From contig NC_087385.1 in the NCBI RefSeq assembly GCF_963675165.1, positions 2,418,501-2,482,500 on the forward strand: a DNA stretch of 64,000 nucleotides, given 5' to 3'. Below the pieces are notes generated by a model. That model did no database searches. It saw only the letters and a list, made by a program, of their open reading frames with translations, and had not been told where the DNA came from. Below are positions 9,723 through 19,328 of the stretch, in pieces. Every line of letters begins with the position of its first letter. The first letter of the stretch is position 1. Origin of the DNA: Halichondria panicea (Eukaryota; Porifera; Demospongiae; Suberitida; Halichondriidae). The position numbers and the translations under genes are program-made.

Positions 9723-10871
9723 ATGGCTCAACTAAAAGCAATTGCCTCTGCTAAAATTGACAGCTTCAAGCAAGATTTGATTGCTGTAAGCAGTGATATA
9801 TGGAAGAAACCAGAGGTGGCCTATGAAGAACATGAAGCACACCAAAATCTCACAAACTTTCTTGAGAAGAAAGGTTTCACTGTGGAACGCTCCTACACTG
9901 GTATCGAGACAGCTTTCAGGGCCACCTTTGGCTCTGGGAGACCCAATGTGTGTGTGATCTGTGAATACGATGCTCTGCCTGAAATCGGTCATGCATGTGG
10001 ACACAACCTCATAGCAGAGGCTGGAGTTGCTGCTGGTTTGGGTTTGAAAGCTGTTTTGGAATCAAGTGATGCCCCAAAGGGAATGGTGACTGTCTTAGGA
10101 ACTCCTGCAGAAGAAAGTGGTGGTGGGAAAATTGATTTGTTGGGGAATGGTGCATTTGATGAAATTGACATTTCAATGATGATACATCCCGCTCCTTACT
10201 CAATTCTGAAGCCAATTTTTGTTAAGCGAATGCATCTGAAGATTAAGTTTGCCAGCAAGACATCTCAAGACAATGCACTAGATGCTGCAATACTTGCATA
10301 TACCTCTATCTCTCATATGAGACAGCAGATAAAGACAACCTGTAGTATCCATGGCATCATAGTTGATGGTGGTTGTCATCCAAATCTAGTACCAGATAAA
10401 TCTGTAATGGAGTATGAAATCAGAGGCCTCACGACATCCGATGCACATGCTCTGTATAAGCGTGCCAGGACTTGTTTTGAAGCAGCTGCAAACGCTACTG
10501 GCTGTCAAGTTATTATGGACAACCCTTGCAAAAGTTATGATGATCTCAACTGTAATTCAATTCTAGCGGACTTGTATTTGAGAAATGTCAGAGACCTTGG
10601 AGTCGTAGACATTCAAGAAACAAAGTTTGAAAATGGTTCCACTGACATGGGAAATGTATCGTATGCTGTACCATCTATACACCCCATGTATAAGATTGGC
10701 AATGGAGAAATGTATCATACCAGGGACTTCAAAAGTGTCACAAACATCCCTGAGGCTCATAGCACCACTCTGCAATGGGCCAAGGCCATGGCTCACACAT
10801 GCGTCGATGTAATGACAGGGGAAGGCATCCTTGATAAGATCAAACAAATGCATACGTACCATAATAATTGA
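9723..10871 (+). CDS. Divergent M20 dipeptidase, copy 5, lid-histidine block lost
   Basis: Intronless, 382 residues from the ATG at 9723 (MAQLKAIASAKIDSF), which matches the family N-terminus. HACGHN, GTPAEESGGG and MMIHP are kept, and the region of about 205 bp around the metal site is almost identical to copy 2. In the lid domain the block GKAAHAAAFPWEGV of the other copies is replaced by a shorter SKTSQD. It thereby loses the histidine that in M20 enzymes reaches across the dimer to the active site. The C-terminal half is also diverged (YHTRDF for NHTREF, ANATGCQVIMDN). It may have changed substrate, lost activity, or act as a partner subunit; this cannot be settled from sequence. Confidence 0.88.
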   Translation: MAQLKAIASAKIDSFKQDLIAVSSDIWKKPEVAYEEHEAHQNLTNFLEKKGFTVERSYTGIETAFRATFGSGRPNVCVICEYDALPEIGHACGHNLIAEAGVAAGLGLKAVLESSDAPKGMVTVLGTPAEESGGGKIDLLGNGAFDEIDISMMIHPAPYSILKPIFVKRMHLKIKFASKTSQDNALDAAILAYTSISHMRQQIKTTCSIHGIIVDGGCHPNLVPDKSVMEYEIRGLTTSDAHALYKRARTCFEAAANATGCQVIMDNPCKSYDDLNCNSILADLYLRNVRDLGVVDIQETKFENGSTDMGNVSYAVPSIHPMYKIGNGEMYHTRDFKSVTNIPEAHSTTLQWAKAMAHTCVDVMTGEGILDKIKQMHTYHNN

Positions 10872-12349
10872 CATAAAAAAATTGAGACTACAAAAAAGCT
10901 GCCCAAATCGTTTAAAGCAAAATGGTGCAATAATTTATATCTGTAACAGTGGTTGGAATTTAACACTATATTTGTTGGTGGTTTGTTGTTTCAAACTTAG
11001 CTGCACTTATTCTATTGCTGACTTTATTACCTATTTTAGACTATTCTTTTGCTGAGCATGCATGATTTTGTTTTTAGTATGTAAATGGCTGTTTTGTTGT
11101 AATGATTATGATTCAATTACTGTACCTCTTCACTGACCTCTGAAACTATCAAAGTTTAGCATTTCCACATATCTATCACTGTTAGAACAGATCCTACACT
11201 CTTACAGTGATTATATATATACCATCAATTATGATCACTGACACAAAATTAGTCTGTTATGCATGGATATCGCTGGAGAACCATCTGACCATGTATCATG
11301 TCAGGCAGTAAAAACCAGTTTTCAGACTAATAATGCATTTATATACACATGCAGATCTAGCTAGAAATTATTTGATGGGTAATTTACTGGCCAATAAAAT
11401 AGTCACTTGCATGTACATATATATATATTATTCTCTATTCAAAACCGCACTTATATAATTAACGTATATAATTTATTATATATAATTATAGTATTCTTTT
11501 TGTCCTTTAGTCCACCCTGGACAACATTTTATGGACTGTCCCGCTTGGAATAGTTTGTATTATTTGAACATTCGTCACAATAATTATTAGATCTACAGTG
11601 CAATGAAAAAAACAGTGCGAAATAATGAAAGCTGACAAGTAGAATAAGATCCAGCTATGTACACAGATCTAAGACAAAACCCACACATTCTTAATACAAA
11701 CACATTAAAAATGTTGCCATAAGTGTATACGTATCACACATGCACTGTCATCGTACATCTTATGAATAATGAAAAGAGGTTTCTCTGCGGGAATTAAGTA
11801 TTCCAACCACTGCATCAGATTTTGTTGTGCACGCATGCATTTCAAAAAGAGGGCTAGGGGGGAGGACACTTTGCTCTGAAGTAACTTGTCTGGGGAAAAC
11901 CCACTGTGGACACCGTCTCCGTGACAAGCTTATTGTTTACTTCTATATACCTGAAATTAGCAATCCAAATGCAAGTGGTATAATGATATTGATTTTACCA
12001 CCACATGCAGTGGAGAGAGAAACAAGTGCGTCTTTTGCTCTGAGAAGCGCAGTAGAGAATGGACTCAATTCTGGTTGCACAATAACTTTTGCACTCTTTT
12101 CATCTGAATTCCACCACCATAGATCCATCCAGGCTAGGGGACATACCATAATTATAGCGGGTATAATTGTTTCGAGGGATAAAAGATCGTTTGAAAGAAT
12201 TTCACGTATTTCGTCTATACAATTTTGGACTTTGGCGTTTGCGGTATATACATTTAAACGAGCATACTGACTATAAAAAGGCGTGCCGTGGGCAGCTCAG
12301 ACCGGAAACAACCAAAAAATGTATACCTCGAACACCAAAGGCTATAATT

Positions 12350-12690
12350 ATGCCTCGAGGCGTAGCCGCACGAGGGATACGGTAAAGCTGACTGTGTGTG
12401 TGTGTGTCTGTGTGTCTGTGTGTCTGTTCCAGCTGTAACTGCTCAACGGTTGCAATGCGACGAAAACTAACAGTTTCTATAGGCTTCTAGCCACGTTCTC
12501 TTGGATTTTGATTCGTGGATTAGCAAACTAAAGCTTTGTTCTCGAGTTATGGCTAGTTTGACTCACATTGAAGGCTGTTGCAGTCTCTTCAGAATCTTTC
12601 ATAGCATCATCTGTTCGCACAAACTTTCTATTCAACACATGAGTTAGCCTTGCACTAAAGTGCTAGCTTTTTGTTAGCTACAAGAGTCAG
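12350..12690. repeat. Dispersed repeat, family shared with 54271-54590
   Basis: Begins atgcctcgaggcgtagccgc and runs through a GT-rich microsatellite. It shares in order 'agtttctataggcttctag', 'ttctcgagttatg' and 'gctagct...ttagcta' with the intronic copy at 54271-54590. The two copies are diverged but collinear over about 330 bp. No coding capacity. Confidence 0.75.
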
Positions 12691-13036
12691 AAAAGATCTG
12701 TTAAAACAGCTAGCTAGCTATAGTAGCCATTGTGCATGGACTTGATCTTTGGACACACCCTTCTTTAATTATTCCTGCGGATGCAATGCGCATGCGCGCT
12801 CATCCCCACATGTTAGAGAATCCAGTGGCAGAATCAACTTTCTTGAGGTTCTGGTATACAGGTAAGCCACAAAACAAATGATACCATAATTATAGACTAG
12901 ATAATAATAGATTCATGTACACAAGTCTGGTAACAATAGATACATGTACACAAGTCTTTTCTTCTCAGTATTAATATAGATAGATACACACTTTTTGCTT
13001 GTTTATATACTATACTGTCTGTGCTTAAATTCTCAG

Positions 13037-13218
13037 TGCCTTTGACAAAGGTTTGCTCCCACTGTTTGGCTACAGGCCATTTAAATAACATGCAGTTGCT
13101 TCGGTATCGTTGATTTAATTCTGTGATTGAATTGTACTTATCTCACAGGCTATATAATACTGACTATTATGCCTTTGACAAAGGTTTGCTCCCACTGTTT
13201 GGCTACAGGCCATTTAAA
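13037..13218. repeat. 49-bp direct repeat
   Basis: A 49-bp sequence starting tgcctttgacaaaggtttgc occurs at 13037-13085 and again at 13170-13218, identical between copies as read. The 84 bp between differ. Looks like a local duplication. Confidence 0.8.
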
Positions 13219-13674
13219 CCCCACATCCTAACAGAATCAATCTTCTTCTTTCTTGCTTCCTTCAGGTCCTGGTAAGCACTATACGTATTAAATAATGATA
13301 CCATATACAATAGTCTAAGATACCATGTATATAAGTCTGACAGTTATAGATATTATGCAACTTTTTTATCAGCAGATTTTATTCAATTTGTTGCTGCAAA
13401 ATGATTATAAACTTTTTTGAATTATGCAAACAAACTTTTCCCTCTTCTATAACACTCTATTACTTTTGAGCGAAAGTAAATCATGGCGAGAGGCATTTGC
13501 AAGCGCCAGCTTGAGCACTAGTTATATTATCAGTGAAAAACGCGAAAGTTTATACCCTTAAAGTACCCTATATACATGGTAGGTATCAACTAGATTGTAA
13601 CTTAATATCAACTACCGGTAGATTGTAACTTAATACCACAATGTGACCTAGATTGTAACTTAATTCCACAATGT

Positions 13675-13757
13675 GGTCATCAACAATATGTGACACGGTT
13701 CACTATCAGCCACTTTGGTCATCAACAATATGTGACACGGTTCACTATCAGCCACTT
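13675..13757. repeat. Tandem 41-bp repeat upstream of the Kelch-kinase gene
   Basis: Two head-to-tail copies (13675-13715 and 13717-13757) of a unit starting ggtcatcaacaatatgtgac. Just upstream (13590-13675) a shorter unit containing gattgtaacttaa is also repeated. The block lies in the promoter or 5' UTR of the next gene; any regulatory role is unproven. Confidence 0.75.
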
Positions 13758-13883
13758 ACGGCTGTACACAACTTTGAGTTCTCCAGACCCATGAGACTAT
13801 TTTAAGTACAGTTCTTTAGGTAAGTATGTTACTGTTGATGTGTGCCTTCTCTTATGTGTTCATCCTACATACATTTACAGGCA

Positions 13884-16800
13884 ATGCAAGCTCTTCGCTC
13901 CATATTTGGCCGAGCACAACGAGCAGATACCCCTGTTGAACCACCACCTTGTGTGCAAGCATTCTCCACTGAATCTGATGGACGCCATTACTATTGGAGG
14001 GGGGCTGGTCCAGGAGAAAGGTCAACCATCATTGCTGTGTACGACTCAAGAACTGAGCAGTGGAGCCTCAAGCCCACCACTGGACCTCCACCCCCTGGAG
14101 AGTGGGGTGGTAGCTCTGTTTGTGTAGGTCGTTACCTATACACTTTTGGTGGTTGGAATGGGTCTTCTTACGTCAATGACATGTATAAGCTAGATTTTAG
14201 CACTCTCCAGTGGACCAAAATTCAACCCTCTGATCCTGATAGTCAACCTATTAAAAAATATGTCTGTGGACTTGTCAGCGTGGATAAGAAAACTCTCTGC
14301 TGCTTCGGAGGACACGGTATTGGCCCCACACATTCAGGACCAACTTTCACCAGGGACACACAAAACCCTAATGGAAGTGGGTACACAAATGAGTTCCTTC
14401 TTTTTGATGTGCAAAATGGTAAGTGTCACCCACAACTATATGGACAACAAGCTAGATGTATCTACAGTTAGAGCATATATATTTAATATCATCAACATGG
14501 TTGTAGGCAATGCTCAGTTGCTTAATCCAACCAACTTCAGGTGTCTGGTCGTTCACAGAACTCAAAGGAGAGGTACCTCCTCCCTGTTCTGGCTTCACAT
14601 TCACCAAAGTGGACCAGCACAGGGCAGTCCTCTTTGGAGGAAGACAACCTGACAATAGGGTTAATGGTGTCTACATATTCGACTTTAGGAATATGGTCAG
14701 TTGGTGAGATTCATTGTCAGTAATACACCATGCACCTGTATAATTATGTGTGCATGCAAGTATTTAGTTAACTATCTATGGCCTTGAGAGTAGATCTACA
14801 GTATCGGGGTTTTTTCAAATGCGAGGCTTTGATTGCATAGTGAGTTTTCACTCGATTGCAAATAGTGAGTTTTCTAACGAAAGATGCACATACAATTCGC
14901 AATAGTTAGAAATGCAATAGGGTGTGTACGTGCAGTGTCATTAACTTCACATTCGAAACCCAATAACAGTATTAGCAGGCTTGAGTAATCTGATAAACCA
15001 CAAGGCAAAGCCGAGTTGGTTTATCGGATTACTCGAGCCTGTATACCGTATAGTTAACAGGAAATTTGTATAGCCATACTTTAACTGGCTTGTACTGCTG
15101 TTATAGCACTGCTGTGATATCATAGGAGTAACATAACACTAGCCTAGGAGAGAAAAACTTTGCGAATGAGACAATTGACCAATTGTACTTTCTTACAAGT
15201 TACCGGTGTAGGTTTTTGCGAAATGCATTTATGTTTGATGCTCACAAAACATTATAGTAATACCGTAGGTTTCTCAATAGAAGAGGTCCGACATGCATGC
15301 ACGAATCACTACGAATGGAGTGCATTGGCTAGCTGGGCGTGGCCAACCGTTCTTATGGGTGGCCAGGAGACTTGCCTATATATAGGATTTGTATTGCAGA
15401 GATTGCATTTTTATGATGATATTCATGGCTCAAATATTGAAAGGCTACTTAATGATGCTTACAATAACACAACTGTACAAAGCCTGTCCCCCGCGGCCAT
15501 CCGTCAGAACAGCCACACCAAGCTATGCATTGGCCATCACTTCTTGTGATAACCTGCATGCACGGCCCAATACACTGAACTTTAGCGATTCATATATCAG
15601 CCATGCACATTGGGTCTATTCAGATGGCTCATATCGAGATAGTTTTCCAAAGCTTTATCAGTTTGGCATGACTGCATTAATTTGCTGTACATGTTGACCA
15701 CACATGCAAGGCATAATGGTGTGTGTTCACTGTGTAGGAGGTCACTAAGGTGGAGCGAGTACAGGGAGAGCCATTACCAGTGGGGAGGGCAGGCCATTCT
15801 GCCTGTTGTCTCAACTATGGCGAAGACCATCCTCAACTACTGGTGTACGGAGGACTGGGTAATGACAACAACACACTGGGGGACATGTGGATACTGGATG
15901 TTGACACTGGCAAATGGACAGAAGTGAGTTTCAGCCAGTTACTCTTTTGCACTCACAGTAAAAATAGGCTTACCGTAAAACCTCGATTTAAAGCGCCACT
16001 TTCAAAAGTAGAGTTTTAATTACACAATTATATGGTGCTATATGGCCGAAATGTCCAAGTGTCACTTATTTAGAGGGTCGCCTTAAATAGAGGTTTTACG
16101 GTATTATTTTTGCTTACATGCAGGTGACACCTCCAGAGTCAGTGAAACCACGTGTTCTTCACTCCACCACTGCCACCAGTCTGAGACAAGGACTTGCTGA
16201 GGTTCTCATATTTGGAGGTCGTCAAGAGAAAGAGGGGGATAACCTTGCAGAGACAACCATAATGAGATTCGGTTAGGAATTAACCATGAATAAAAAAAAA
16301 ATACATGTAGCTAGCAAATACAATTAGCTGTATAGTGTTATACGACTGTATGCATGCAGGCTCTTGTGATTGTTAATCCTCCTGCATGCAGAGTCGACTG
16401 GACCCACAGCGTCTGGTGCTGCTGGGAAGTGGGATCTCGTAGATGTTGCCTACAATGACACTAGAGGCTCTAGTCAGCGACTGGGAGAGAAAAGGATCAG
16501 GCAAACAACTGCTTGTGCCTCATCAGTCAATGAGACCATCTCTCAAGATCGGGTGAGGGCTCTGGAACATCAGCTACAAGCAGCAGAGCAGAGAGAGCAG
16601 GACACTCAACGTCGCTGTGAACAACTGTTACACGAGAAGGATCGAGAATTGGCTTTAAAAATTCGGGAATTATCTACGAAAGACAACGAAATAACTATGA
16701 AAGATCGAGAAATGGTTATAAAAGCTCAAGGATTGACCAAAGCCAACCGTCGCTGTGTAGATATGGAGAGACAACTCAGAGAAGTTCAACAAACGGTGCA

Positions 16801-17671
16801 AGATGCCAACAGAAGAGAATCTGACCTATGTGCTCAAAATACAGCTCTCAGGAGGGAGTTAGAAGGCAAGACTAGAGAGTTGGTAGCACACAACACAGAG
16901 GTGTGGAGGATTCCGTCAATCAGAGTGAACACGATGAGAACAATTGGCACTGGAGGGTGGGGGGAAGTGCTAGAGGGAACGGTGAGGGTAGCTGTCAAAC
17001 GACTCTTTGCTGCTATTGTCAATCCACGGAATCTGGAGAGATTCCAGAGAGAAATGAGGCTTTTGGCTGAAGTACGACATCCCAACCTGGTGCAGTTCAT
17101 TGGGACAGTGTTTGACCAGTCCCCTCCTCTTATCATCACGGAGCTTCTGGACATTAATCTCAGACAAGCGTACGAGACGAATCAACTGGTACCAGGAAAC
17201 CGCCTCTCGATCTTCATCGACATTGCCCGAGCTTTGGACTACCTGCATCAGCGCTATGAGCCCATCATCCATCGTGATGTAAGTGCTCCCAATGTCCTCC
17301 TCCAGCAAATCCCCAACCACCAGTGGAAGGGAAAGGTATCTGACCTCGGCTCAGCCAACTTCCTGCAACACGCTCAGACGATGGGAGAGGGGGCCATAAT
17401 CTACTCCCCTCCGGAAGTCATCCCTCAACCATTTGCACGACCTCCTCCACAAACTGTCAAGATTGACCTGTATAGCTACGGCATTGTGTTGGCTGAAGTG
17501 ACTGCCAGTCGTTTCCCGAGTCAAGACAATTTTCCTGACATGTTTGAGCGAATTGAGAGAGAGCGTCCTGCAGTGTACGAACTGATTGTCCACTGCACTA
17601 AGAGAGATCCTAGTGATCGACCCAGTATGGTAGAGGTGCTTGTGGAACTAAACAAAATAGTACCTTTTTAA
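13884..17671 (+). CDS. Kelch-repeat, coiled-coil, protein kinase fusion
   Basis: Coding exons 13884-14418, 14541-14695, 15738-15923, 16124-16271 and 16392-17671 splice in frame to 767 residues. A 5' UTR intron (13820-13880) probably precedes the ATG. Residues 1 to about 340 form Kelch blades: YLYTFGGWNG, LCCFGGHG, AVLFGGRQ, LLVYGGLGN and VLIFGGRQ, several followed by a W about 20 residues on. Residues about 395-514 are a charged coiled coil. Residues about 517-767 are a kinase domain: glycine loop GTGGWG, VAVK (Lys544), catalytic HRDVSAPN (Asp637, Asn642), DLG in place of DFG (659-661), and PPE. The HRDVSAPN form suggests the tyrosine-kinase-like group. Catalytic residues are all kept, so it should be active. 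Probable role: Kelch propeller and coiled coil bring the kinase to partners in the cytoplasm. Substrates are unknown. Confidence 0.88.
14976..15041. repeat. Inverted repeat in an intron of the Kelch-kinase gene
   Basis: The 25-bp arms at 14976-15000 and 15017-15041 (caggcttgagtaatctgata / its complement) have two mismatches and a 16-bp loop. It lies in the 1-kb intron 14696-15737, otherwise featureless apart from short similarity (14820-14960) to the inverted-duplicate family at 55430-55906. Confidence 0.65.
15971..16103. mobile_element. MITE with TACCGTAAAACCTC ends
   Basis: A 133-bp element in the intron between Kelch exons 3 and 4. Terminal inverted repeats of about 25 bp (taccgtaaaacctcgattta at 15971, complement ending 16103) carry a few mismatches. 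The family recurs, longer, at 23326-23672. No coding capacity. Confidence 0.75.
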
Positions 17672-18032
17672 TTGAGACACTATTATCATGTTATCTAAAA
17701 TATAGTGTTCAAAATGTATATTGCATTGAAATGTATGTTGTGCAGTAGTTTGCAATGTAACATTCAAGGGCCTAGCCAGGGGGGTAATAAGAGGTGTTGC
17801 TTCCAGTCAACCAAATTTCGGCGCTTTGTGCCATTTTTCATCATAACAGCACCCTTCCAAAATCCTGGCTGATCGATATAATTAGACTGGCAAGGGGAAG
17901 CACCATGAACATATTAATTGAATAGCTATATAGGTGTTGATCAAATACAACATATTCGACAATATCAGTAGGTCGTAATTAGGATTCCAAAGCACTAACC
18001 CAACACCACCACCATTACTAGGAGAGCGGGAT

Positions 18033-18347
18033 TTAGACGACTCCAAAACCACGTACAGACTTGGATGAGTTTATTTGGTTGTGCCAAGCACTATAGAATA
18101 CCAAGATAGATCTACATCCAGAAGAGACTAACAGATTGTCGTGTGAGTCGACGATGAGTGAGAGGTTGTCTGCATACATATATAGAAGAGGGACGGACAG
18201 AAGACAGTTACAACGGTAGGCCACATTCATCAAGTTGGTCCAGGAGCTCACCCACATGACGTAGACAGAGTAGAGCAGAGGAGATAGGATTGCACTCAGG
18301 CAGACTCCCTGTTGACACAAGAGCATGCACCGTTCACGAGGAAGCAA
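18033..18347 (-). pseudogene. Decayed reverse-transcriptase fragment of a non-LTR retrotransposon
   Basis: An open minus-strand frame of 104 codons contains GVCLSAILSPLLYSVYV and, 40 residues on, LLYMYADNLSLIVDS. This is the spacing of the RT palm motifs (Q-G-x-LSP-LLF-x-Y and the YADD catalytic box). The second catalytic Asp is replaced by Asn (YADN), and the expected residues between motifs are lost. No other retrotransposon domain is visible around it. It is a dead fragment if the assignment holds. Confidence 0.55.
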
Positions 18348-18689
18348 GAGGGTGCCAGATTAAGGTGCCAGGTAAGCATCTAAAGTAAAATTTCAAAAAG
18401 AAAATCGATACTATATATTTTTATATAACATTAAAAATAGGTTTACTTTTTTCGAAGTGTAAATTACATTTGACTCCTGGCAGATGGTCTCCTACAAAAA
18501 CTCTTATCGATACACTTCCTCAGTGCATTATATTTATAATATAGGAGGTGATTACCGCCAATATTAGCAGTAAGAAAATAGAGGTGCGTATATATTGATA
18601 AAATCGAGTTGATACAACACATCGAGTCGATTTATCCTTCCAGTTCGGGACACCAACACATGGTATTTTGTACGGCCATTTTGACAAAA

Positions 18690-19180
18690 GGCTCACCATA
18701 CGTATATAGGTGCTGCTGTTTGTACACAAAGGTGCGTTTTGAAAATAGGTAATGTAAGAGAGGTGCGTTGTGTATACGTAGAAAGGTGCATTTTTCAGAG
18801 CATTTTTCAGTGACTCCACCCATCTCCGGCTGCCTTTTTAAACAACAAGTGCATGAAGTAAGAGTTCATGGTCAGTCACAACAAGCACTGGACAGAGTAA
18901 TACTGGACAGTGTCCAATATAATAAAGAGATGAATCGTTTAAAGTAATAATTAAAATGTCGTAAATAGTGCGTCCCCCTCCTCTGGATCTATACTGCAAC
19001 AGCTTTTGTGTCATGTAACCAAATCACGTGACCATGATCTAATGGGTGGAGTTTGCTGAAAAAAACGCTCACTGAAATGCATTTCTCTATAAAAACACAC
19101 CTCTCTAAAAAAAATGTAGCTCTGCAACAAAACGCACCTCTGTAAAAAACAAAAAAACAGCACCACCTATTTTGCACCCT
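18690..19180. repeat. Large imperfect fold-back repeat
   Basis: Sequence on the left (ataggtgctgctgtttg ... aggtgcgttttg ... ttcagtgactccacccat, about 18707-18830) recurs in reverse complement on the right (aatgggtggag ... aaaacgcacctctg ... aacagcaccacctatttt, about 19040-19173). Arms are diverged but collinear. Confidence 0.6.
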
Positions 19181-19328
19181 AACCTCTAATTTTGGCCCAT
19201 AACAAACTGCATTGACAACCATGTTTTGATTCAATGAGACTGAAATTGAGATGAAACTTGATTCATTATGTGCACGTAAATTTTCTAGATTTATTAATGT
19301 TCTGACAAGTACTTAAATTCTTCATTGT

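Larger units (their letters stand above)
10872..13819. other. 3-kb intergenic region with repeats
   Basis: No recognised gene. It carries a dispersed repeat (12350-12690) with a GT-rich microsatellite, a 49-bp direct repeat (13037-13085 and 13170-13218), and tandem 42-bp repeats just before the Kelch-kinase gene. An open frame of 147 codons at 11827-12270 (+) and one of 68 codons on the other strand match no family I know; both lack splice context and are probably chance. The right end probably holds the Kelch-kinase 5' UTR exon: a TTTAG|GTAAGT donor ends at 13819. Confidence 0.55.
17672..19328. other. Intergenic region between convergent Kelch-kinase and TOX genes
   Basis: About 1.7 kb at the meeting 3' ends of two genes. 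It contains a decayed reverse-transcriptase fragment (18033-18347) and a large imperfect fold-back (18690-19180). No other gene is supported. Confidence 0.6.

Noticed and set aside
11827-12270. 147-codon open frame in the M20/Kelch spacer
   Set aside because: No family motif on either strand, no splice context and unremarkable composition.
13842-14471. Longer frame running through both ends of the first Kelch exon
   Set aside because: It reads through a 5' intron and past the GTAAGTG donor at 14419; the spliced frame joins correctly to the next Kelch exon.
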